Shown piece by piece: positions 32,401 to 44,300 of a stretch of 64,000 bases of DNA. Each line of letters opens with the position of its first letter. Positions within the stretch are counted from its first letter, which is position 1. A model generated the notes under the pieces. The model saw only the letters and a program-made list of their open reading frames with translations, searched no databases and was not told the DNA's origin. A program made the position numbers and the translations under genes. The stretch is from Ampullaceana balthica (taxonomy: Eukaryota; Mollusca; Gastropoda; Lymnaeidae): positions 1 to 64,000 of the forward strand of contig CALYLW010001001.1 in NCBI GenBank assembly GCA_944989445.1, read 5' to 3'.

Positions 32401-35400
32401 TAATATATATTAGGGTTGTTAAACATTAATTTTAATTATATCGTTAACTTTTGAAAAATCAACTATTAATCAATTGTTAATTGCGATTAAAGCCATAAAT
32501 TAAAATGCATGATGTCATAAGTAACACTTATGAAACGTTCCTGTTGACAATCTAAATAACTCTGTAATATTTCCTTTATATGTCATCTTTTAACCAACCA
32601 GGCAAAAAGACAAGTGTGTTGACATTATTTGGTTCAAGTGATCAGGGGGTCTAATTGACAATATATCAAGCCGAGCTGAACAATCATTCACATAGAACTG
32701 AGGTAACTGGTATGCACAAAACGTTCTTGGCAGAGAATGACATTATCGGATATCGGTGTTCATTAAGTTTCCACCTTTGTAGATGGTTAATGGTTTCAGG
32801 AACTTTCATCTCCATTTTGTAACGCAGTAATTCATCAAAAGAGTTGTCGTCATTTTCTGTCTCTGAGTCAGACTCCATTACTGCCATTAGCTTAATACGC
32901 TTTTCATTTGGTTTGATAAGTAGTCGAAGTGTTAGAACCATGGTAGGCAAACGATTACTCAAAATGAATACAATAAACTTTATCAACAGTTTGAACATTC
33001 CCGCCAGTCATTAGTTTAAAACAAAAATATTCTTGTAATCGTAAGGAAATAAATTTATGATTTATTGGCCGCTATTTATATATTTATTTAATTTTTTTAA
33101 ATTTTTGACTTCCAATAATTTGTAAGTGATGGGTCGTTTAATCGTTCGGATTTAATTTATTCGTTAAAAATGTATAACGGTTAATCGAGAAATTAATCGT
33201 TAATTTCAGCAGTCCTAATATATATACACTAGGGGCAAGTACCCGGCTTCTCCCGGGTTTAACAACAACATCAACAAAACAAAAACAACAACAAAAACAA
33301 CACCAAAAACAACAAAATCAACAACAAAACAACAACAAAAACAACAAAATCAACAACAAAACAATAAAAACAACAAAAACAACAACAACAAAACAACAAC
33401 TACAACAACAACAAAAACAACAAAGCAACAACTACAACAACAAAAGCAACAACAGCATGAAGGACATTGTCGTCGCAGGGCAAGGGATGGGGACAACAAC
33501 AATAACAATAGCAAAAACAACACAAAAACAACAACAGCAACAGCAACAAAAAATGCAACAACAACAAAAACAACAACAACTGCAACAATAACAAAAACAA
33601 AACAACAACAAAAATAACAACAACAAAAAAACAACAAATACAACAACAACAGCAACAACAACAACAAAACAACAACTACAACAACAAAAGCAACAACAAC
33701 AAAACAATTATTTTATGGCGATAGTCGCCTTCTTGTTAATCTCGACACCAAAATGTTTATTATTTTGGGTCATTATTTTACGTCTTAATTTTCAATAATT
33801 TTATATTTTATATAGCTCATATAAGGAAAAACTAAATTTTGGGCCCCCGGCCCCCAGTATCTTATATATATGGAACGAAACCTGTTTAATAACCTTTCCG
33901 GTATAATTTTGTGTACGTGTACCAAATTTCACGTTATTTGGTTGTCTGGATCTTGAGTTATTAGGGAACAGACAGACAGACAGACATACAACAAATGCGT
34001 CTTATATGTATACTAGGGGCAAGTACCCGGCTTCGCCCAGGTTTAACAACAACAGCAACAACAACAAAAACAACAAAATCAACAACAAAATAACTACAAC
34101 AACAACAGCAACAACAACAAAGCAACAACAACAAAACAACAACTACAACAGCAACAACAACAAAGCAATAACAACATGAAGGACATTGTCGTCGCAGGGC
34201 AAGGGATGTGGACAACAACAACAACAGCAAAAACAACACAAAAGCAACAACAGCAACAACAACAACAACAGCAACAACAGCAGCAACAACAACAGCAAAA
34301 GCAACAACAACAAAAACAACAACAGCAACAACAACAAAAACAACAACAAAACATCAACAAAACATCAACAACAAAACAACAACAAAACAACAACTACAAC
34401 AACAACAGCAACAACAACAAAGCAACAACAACAAAACAACAACTACAACAACAAAAGCAACAACAACAAAGCAACAACAACAACAAAAATTATTTTATGG
34501 CGATAATCGCCTTCTTGTTAATCTCGACACCAAAATGTTTATTAATTTGCGTCATTATTTTACGTCTTAATTTTCAATAATTTTTATTTTATATAGCTCA
34601 TATAGGGAAAAACTACATTTTGGGGCCCCCGGCCCCCAGTATCTTATATATATGGAACGAAACCTGTTTAATAACCTTTCCGGTATAATTTTGTGTACGT
34701 GTACCAAATTTCACGTTATTTGGTTGTCTGGATCTTGAGTTATTAGGGAACAGACAGACAGACAACAAATGTGTCTTATATGTATAGAGATACTAGGGGC
34801 AAGTACCCGGCTTTTTCCCGGGTTTAACAACAACAGCAACAACATCAACAAAAACAAAACAAAAACTAAACCACAAAAACAAAATAACAATAAAAAAACA
34901 ACTACAACAACAACAACGAAAAAAGCAACAACAACAAAACAAATACAGCAACAACAGCAGCAACAACAACAAAGCAACAACAACATGAATGACATGGCAA
35001 GGGATGTGGACAACAACAACAACAACAGCAAAACAACACAAAAACAACAACAGCAACAACAACAAAAACAACAAAAACAAAACAACAACAAAAACAACAA
35101 CTACAACAACAACAGCATCAACAACAAAGCAACAACAACAAAGCAACAACAAAAAAACAACAACTACAACAACAAAAGCAACAACAACAAAGCAACAACA
35201 ACAAAACATTTATTTTATGGCGATAGTCGTCTTCTGTTAATCTCGACACCAAAATGTATATTATTTTGTCAACAACAACAAAGCAACAACAACAAAACAA
35301 CAACTACAACAGCAACAACAACAAAGCAACAACAACATGAAGGACATTGTCATCGCAGGGCAAGGGATGTGGACAACAACAACAACAGCAAAAACAACAC

Positions 35401-36003
35401 AAAAGCAACAACAGCAACAACAACAACAACAGCAACAACAACAGCAACAACAACAAAAACAACAACAACAAAACACCAAAAACAAAACAACAAAAAAAAA
35501 TCAACAACAAAACAACAACAAAACAACAACTACAACAACAACAGCAACAACAACAAAGCAACAACAACAAAACAACAACTACAACAACAAAAGCAACAAC
35601 AAAAGCAACAACAACAAAGCAACAACAACACAATTATTTTATGGCGATAATCGCCTTCTTGTTAATCTCGACACCAAAATGTTTATTATTTTGCGTCATT
35701 ATTTTACGTCTTAATTTTCAATAATTTTTATTTTTATATAGCTCATATAAGGAAAAACTACATTTTGGGCCCCCGGCCCCCAGTATCTTATATATATGGA
35801 ACGAAACCTGTTTAATAACCTTTCCGGTATAATTTTGTGTACGTGTACCAAATTTCACGTTATTTGGTTGTCTGGATCTTGAGTTATTAGGGAACAGACA
35901 GACAACCAGACAACAAATGCGTCTTATATATAGAGACTAGGGGCAAGTACCCGGCTTATCCCGGGTTTAACAACAACAGCAACAACAACAAAAACAACAA
36001 CAG

Positions 36004-36036
<33 letters not shown>

Positions 36037-36455
36037 AGCAACAACAACAAAACAACAACTACAACAACAACAGCAACAACAATAGCAACAACGACAAAAA
36101 CAACAACAGAAACAGCAACAGCAACAAAACAACAAAAACAAAACAACAACAAAAACAACAAAATTAACAACAAAACAACAACAAAACAACTACAACAACA
36201 ACAGCAACAACAACAAAGCAACAACAACAAAACAACAACTACAACAGCAACAACAACAAAGCAACAACAACATGAAGGGCATTGTCGTCGCAGGGCAAGG
36301 GATGTGGACAACAACAACAACAGCAAAAACAACACAAAAGCAACAACAGCAAAAGCAACAACAACAGAAACAACAACAGCAACAACAACAAAACAACAAC
36401 AAAAACAACAACAGCAACAACAACAAAAACAAACAACAAAACAACAACAACAACA

Positions 36456-36490
<35 letters not shown>

Positions 36491-39448
36491 GCAACAACAA
36501 CAAAGCAACAACAACAAAACAACAACTACAACAACAAAAGCAACAACAAAAGCAACAACAACAAATCAACAACAATAGCAAAACAATTATTTTATGGCGA
36601 TAGTTGCCTTCTTGTTAATCTCGACACCAAAATGTTTATTATTTTGCGTCATTATTTTACGTCTTAATTTTCAATAATTTTTATTTTATATAGCTCATAT
36701 AAGGAAAAACTACATTTTGGGCCCCCGGCCCCCAGTATCTTATATATATGGAACGAAACCTGTTTAATAACCCTTCCGGTATAATTTTGTGTACGTGTAC
36801 CAAATTTCACGTTATTTGGTTGTCTGGATCTTGAGTTATTAGGGAACAGACAGACAGACAGACAACAAATGCGTCTTATATATATAGAGATACTAGGGGC
36901 AAGTACCCGGCTTTTTCCCAGGTTTAACAACAACAGCAACAACAACAAAAACAACAACAGCAACAAAACAACAAAAACAAACAACAAAAACAAAACAACA
37001 ACAACTACAACAACAACAAAGCAACAACAACAAAAAAACAACAACAAAACAACAACAACAACAACAACAACAACAGCAACAGCAACAACAACAGCAACAA
37101 CGACAAAACCAACAACAGAAACAGCAACAGCAACAAAACAACAAAAACAAAACAACAACAAAAACAACAAAATCAACAACAAAATCAACAACAAAACAAC
37201 TACAACAACAGCAACAACAACAAAGCAACAACAACAAAACAACAACTACAACAGCAACAACAACAAAGCAATAACAACATGAAGGACATTGTCGTCGCAG
37301 GGCAAGGGATGTGGACAACAACAACAACAGCAAAAACAACACAAAAGCAACAACAGCAACAACAACAACAACAGCAACAACAACAGCAACAACAACAGCA
37401 ACAGCAACAGCAACAACAACAAAAACAACAACAGCAACAACAACAAAAACAACAAACAAAACAACAACAAAACATCAACAACAAAACAACAACAAAACAA
37501 CAACAAAACAACAACTACAACAACAACAGCAACAACAACAAAGCAACAACAACAAAACAACAACAAAAGCAATATATATAGAGATACATACATAATATTG
37601 TAGTATCACACACAATATATATACATTATTAAACATATTATGTTTAATAATGTATATATATTGTGTGTGATACTACAATATTTTTATACTAATATAATTT
37701 ATTCAAAACAATACATGACGATGTATTCACACAATTAATTAACTATTTTTAAAAATTAAATTTCTTTCTTGAAAAGCTAAAATCATTTGGTCTAAAGCAT
37801 CCGGAAAATAAAAATACATAAAATATTAGAAAACAGTATCATGAATTTTCATTAAATAGTCTGTTTGTTTTTAAATCCTTTATATTAACTTTTGGTGTCT
37901 ATTTGTTTGTTTCAGCCCTTGTCGAAAAAACTTTGGATCAATTTTTATCCCACTTCCTCCTAAGCTAGTGAGCTGAAATTTTGCAGGCAGACTTGCGCCG
38001 ATGATAAAAACGACGTATAATTTCAGATGGATCGCATGTACTGTAATTAAATTATTGAATTTTTAGTTTATTTTAGTTATCTCTATGTATCATGTTATTT
38101 TTTGAGATAGAGTGTCGCGGTGCGTATTATATTGAACGACCTTTTGAATACTTTTCTTGTTGCGCGATTCGGTGCGTATTATATTGACGTTACTTTTTTA
38201 AAAATATATTCACGATCGGTGCGCATTATGTTAAACATGTTTTACGAGACATAACTAAAATTTTGTATTTTTTGGATTGTCTCGCGCTGCGTATTATAAT
38301 TGACATTCCTTTGTTATGTCTCCTACATAAAGGATTTATAGTAAAAAAAACTTGTTTTTTTACGGTTTTTTAAAATTTATGAACACAATTTATTAAAACC
38401 ATGCATTACACTACGTTAAAAGACATGCATAATTTAATGAAAACAATAATTTTGATTTCCTTTTGAATTTTTAATTTAAAATAATATATTATCATTATTA
38501 AAGATATTCATTTTTAAACAACGCTTACCCCTGTCACAGTAAGGGAAATTAAAATAACCATAACATCCTTGGCTACACACTGCCGTAACATGATCACACG
38601 AAGAACGGTAACACCTGTCGTTGCATCTGATTCCACAGTTAAAGCCCCAATATCCTTGTTCACAACCTATAAAATGAAAATTATTTTGTTTTTACAATCA
38701 ATTTTAACATATTATTATGGAAACACGTTCATTTAGTATCGTTGCAGGAGAAAATGTAACTACACGCTCGAATGTATTTTTTTTCCATTTCTTAAATTGA
38801 ACAGTACAGAACAATGTTTCAGAACAATGTAATTTTTAAAGAGTACATATGTACTTCACTTTATTGGCCTTCCGCCAATACTTCTCTAGCATCGGAAAAC
38901 TCAAATAAAATCAAAGTCAGGCTCATAGATTCCAGCATGCTCTAGGTTATTGATTTATCTATTATCATTGGTCCTTATCTGGTCTATCATCATTGAAACA
39001 ATTTACATTTTATTTTTATGGATAAAATATATTTTAATCAATTTACTTATGTCCATGTTATAATTCGTTTCAAATGCCTTCGTCTTGTTTGACGGCAATT
39101 AAAAAAAAAGTGAATTTCGAAATATGTAATTGTATTTACAAGATGTAAGCTTCAAAACATGACCTAATATATACAGTAACAGTACTGTATTCTCTACTTT
39201 TGAGGAGAAGTGTATGTAAAATGTTATTGAGTATCATGAACATTTTTGTATATCCTTTGTTTAAACTACTATACCTACTATATCGCTAAGTTGATAATCA
39301 TGTAATTTTCTTCAAAATTATAATAAAACGACAAAGAGAGCCCTACCAAGCGGATAAGATTAAAAACAATGATTGTATAAGAGACAAGTGCGCCTGACTC
39401 TTCTTAACTTCAAGAGAAGATGTTAAGCAAAAAGTATCACTATAACTT

Positions 39449-39500
<52 letters not shown>

Positions 39501-41257
39501 TGTGTATGTGTGACGATAAAACGAGTGAATCCCTTAACTACGCTCTATTTTGCAACGCGTATACAAAACTTTGTTATAATTGATCCTAAGAAAAGATGCG
39601 TTTTGCCTGTCCTTGTGACACATGTACTGCGATAAGCGCCCCCCCCCCTTTTGTGTGTGTGCATTGCCTATAAAATTAAACCGAATTACATACAATCAGG
39701 CAAATTAAGGATGTACTTTCTTACATATTCGGATGTGGTCAACATAAGTATGGAATACACTGATATAGTTAAGTTTAAGATTAATTTCCAATGCATTTAC
39801 TATCAGATGTTCATATCTCGTTTAACTTTGTTACATTGTACATTGACTCAACGTAACATAAATAGATTATGTTAATCGTTTCAGGTGAAAATTATAAAAG
39901 TATGCATTGAGTCAATATAAAATAAACTTTTTTTTGGTTGAAATTTAACGTTAAAGTAATAATACCAAAGAGATTATACTAATAAAGCTAGAGAAATATT
40001 GCTATCCTAATTGATCCATTCAATTACTGAATAAATATCATGACAATTATACCAGGAATAAAAAATATATCTAAAAATAAATGTATTAATTAAAACAAAC
40101 ATAAAAAGGTATACATAAATAAATACAACTATAGCAATTATTATCTTTTAAAAATGCTCCACTGCTAATTCAAGAAAGTAGATTTTTATGAAAAATTGAG
40201 ATCACTTACTCATATTGCAAAAAGGAGGGTTGCTGTATCCATTACATCCTTTATTGCATAATCCATTTTGTGGGTTACAGGAGTGATCGTAACAATTTTC
40301 TGTGCAACCCAATTTACAATCTAGGCCCCAAAATCCAGGATCACATACTAAACAAACAGATATTAGTTACAATTAAATAGTTTTAGAGGGACAAGCCTGT
40401 TAATGAAATGCAGGAAGAATGAACAGCTAGCGTGAAAAATATTTTAAGACAGTTACAAACATGAAAAGTGTGAAATTGTGCGCATGAAAAGATTTTTCAC
40501 TAGTTAAGATAACATATACACGGGCTAATAATTTGAAGTATGTAACAAAATGTTGTATATGAATCTTTCCTTTCTGAAGAATAAACCTGAAAAGACATTT
40601 CAGAATATATGGTGATGAGTAAAACTGTTTAGCTTAAGTAAATCTTAGTCCACATTATACAGCAGTGACCAAAGAAAAAAAACCAAGTATATTTGTATAA
40701 AATTATGTCGTAAAATAAAGAGCTATATTTAAAAATTAAACACATATTTGTAACAATTAAAGATTTACAACCATGAAAAAATTATTAAAAATGTACATTT
40801 CAATTTATTTTTCCAAATATATCTGTAGAGATTCATTTTCTTTAACTTTACACGGTTACACCTTAGCCAGCTTACCAGAGTCACAAAACGGAGGATTTTT
40901 GTAGCCGTTACATCCCTTGTCACACACTCCCGTTCGTTTATCGCAAGATCTGTTGTTACAGTTGCTCTTGCAGTTTTGGGAACAGCCTTGACCCCAGAAA
41001 CCGTCGTCACAAGCTAGAATTATATTAAACCATGCTTCCAAAAAGACTGTGTTTGTCTATTTAACTTACATAATTATTGATTAGTTAATTTGTCATTTTA
41101 AAAAACAGAATAAGCACTAAGGGAATTAAAAACGGATAAGATATGAAAAAATATAATTTAAAAAAGGGTTAGTGCCAGGTCAGTTACATTTCTGTTACAT
41201 AAAGTTTACTGCAATAAATTATTATTACAGAAGACTGCGAATGTATAATGAGGCAAA

Positions 41258-41302
<45 letters not shown>

Positions 41303-44300
41303 ATAATTCTCTACGTCGACCAATTATTGCGGGACACCAGGCACGCACGCTGACTCTATAACCCTCCTCCCGCCCCCTTCACCAAAGCGAGTATGTACAA
41401 ACGAGGATGACGAATGACACTCTCTGAGGTTGACCACTGTCTCGAAACCAACTATGGTCCTTGCGTTCACTTGCATTGTTCCTTCACAGAATAACGTGAG
41501 ATTCGTACTGTACTGATTATCACACCCGCCTTATACGAGAAGGTCCTGTCTTCAAGACCCAACGAAACATTGTAATTTTTAAAAATGTCTGTGTGTGCCC
41601 GTTCTTTTACCCCTTTATTGCTAACATGGTTGACCCTCGCTAGGGTCGGCCAATGACAGTTTATTGGGGGCAAGCTAGTGTGGTAAAGGGTGGTGGGCAG
41701 GTAGATAACCACAGTGCGCGTGTCTCAAAACCAACAATGAGTCGGCAGTCCCCCCCCCCAACGGACGTTCACTCACTTTGTTTTCATTTCTTCGTTCTGT
41801 AGTTTGTGTCCATTCCTTCTCCACTTTCTTTGCAGTCTTCATGAGCAAGTCTGCGGCGTATGCTACGCCACGGGGCATCTAATTTTCTAATTTTGTTGTC
41901 GTTTTTCTTCTTAGGATTCGAACTAATTTGCTCAGGAATTAATAAATTATTATCTCTATCAACCCCCCCCCCTCCACACTGACCCCAGTTACTTGATATA
42001 GCTATAGGGGAGTCAATTAGGATAATCTTATTTAATTTAAGAAAATTAACATCTAACCATTTTCAAAAATGATTAGATGACTTTTGTGTAACAATTATTA
42101 CTAAAATATTTTCCTGTCGTGCGGTGCGGTGTGTTTTATATTGAACATACTTTTATAATATTTTCCCGACCTGTAAATGTTTATGCTAATCTGTCACGAC
42201 GTGCTTAGTATATTGAACATAACCAGTAATTTTTGTTATGTCTCATATATAAGGGATTTATATTCAAAAACTTTGTTTTTACGGGTCGTTTAATATTAAT
42301 TTAAAATTCATTTGACTTAAAATTATAATCCTAATCCAGCAAAATAACTAAACAATAACTAGGCACAAAATTCCCAGCAGTTATGTTGATAGCGATAAAC
42401 TAGAGCAATATTAACTGCATTTGTACCACCAAGGATAAAAACTACTCATTCTCAGTATTTAATATTCCAACTTTCTAGACGCCGAACATGGTAATATTAT
42501 GTGCATAAGAGGGGGAAAAATGGATTTTAACTCCTCAACCAGTACGAAAAAACGTAAAACCTGTAATATTTTAGTCTATAAAAGCTCACAAAAAATATAT
42601 AAAATATATAATTATCCCTATTCTTCTTCTAATAATTTTTAATTAATTTTATTCATCTATTTATTCGATTACCATAACAAAGAATGAAGAGTCTATTGTT
42701 TTCCTTAGTAGAAAATAAGAGCATGTGTTACAAGTTACATTGTTTTTCGATGTAGAGAGAATAAACTTGAATGGAAGTAAACATGGTATTATATTTTTTT
42801 TTCAAATTACACATTAGATGTATATAAATAATTTTTAGGCACTATTAATTTTTTTAAAAAATCAATTAAAATGGATGTAATCATTTCTATAATTCCATAT
42901 TTAAGATTAGCGACTTATTCTAGATTTATGTATGTTTGATATTTAAATGCGACCAACGTCAGAATTCGTTCAGAGAATTGCATGATAGCATGAACACATA
43001 GTGTTGTGTTAATTGATACATCGTGAGACAAGACTAAAATTTTCGCTATGCATTTCACTATTAATCAGTTACCATGCCCTACAGCGAAAGATAAACATTC
43101 GTCTCCTCGAAGTTTAGATAAAATTGAAAAGACATTTACAAACAAAAATACTCTCAATAATTAAAAACATCTAGACGTTAGATAATTTTTAAACACATGA
43201 ACATGCATAAATGTTGGAGATATATTTACTTAAAATGTGTAGATATAGTAAACTCGGTTAATGTCTTGAGCTTGAATACGTCTTTGGGCCATGATTAAAA
43301 CTTCCTTATTACTAAATATTTCATAACTCATTCAAAACTTTACGAAACGTTTGAGATTCCGGAGGGAACAACTTTATTGTCAAAGCTTTGTATAGGATAT
43401 AGTCAATTTGAATATATTTAAAATAAATGATTTGTATTTCTTAGCTGCAACAGTGCTTTTAGTGACCCAATAGTGTTGATGTTCTCTCTGTTAAGTCTCC
43501 CAGTGGATTGTATTATACTATGTCGAAATCTCACACTGCCGTTCGTAATTGGTGAAATAACAAATCCTGAACCCAAGCGTATGGGGCAATTCTTTTGCCA
43601 CTATAATAATATATATCCACAATCTTTGTAACATACTAGCAATATAACAATCACATATCTAAAATGCAATCACAAAGACTGATCAACCACCTATTTCCGC
43701 ACAACTGTATCGATTTATTTCTATAGCTCAGTACTCCAAAACATGCTCATTTGGTAAGGGGGACACATTCATAAAGAGTTAACAGCAGTGATTCCTATAC
43801 CAAATTATGCAATCACACAATATCTCTGCTGATAACTGTAGTGTGCCACTACCTCTCCCGACCCTCTGATCCTACGGTCTATGAGACATGGTAAACTTGC
43901 GGAATGATGTTAGGAGAATCAATTTAATAAAGCACTTAACTTGATCTTAAGTATTTTGTTTTGCGAAATACAAGATTTCCGTTTCCTTTGAAAAGTATTA
44001 CCTGAATTGCATGTGGGAAAGTCCTTGTATCCGTTACAGCCCTCATCGCACTCTCCAGTTACATAGTTGCACGAGTTGTTCCAGCAGTTTGTGTTGCAAG
44101 TGTTGAAACAGTTACGACCCCATGTTCCTTTTATACACACTGCATTGTTGTGTTAAACGGGCGATATTTTAAAATGTAAACATACATAAACATACATATT
44201 AATAAAGAAACATCCCGCACATTTTCAAAAATCAAAAACAATATTAAGTTGACTTCTTCTAAAATAACATTTAAAGTAGAAAATGTTGTATTGCTACATT

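Noticed and set aside
34769..35650. The longest open frame of the window (293 codons)
   Set aside because: Same cause: a CAA tract across unit M3, crossing element borders; not a protein.
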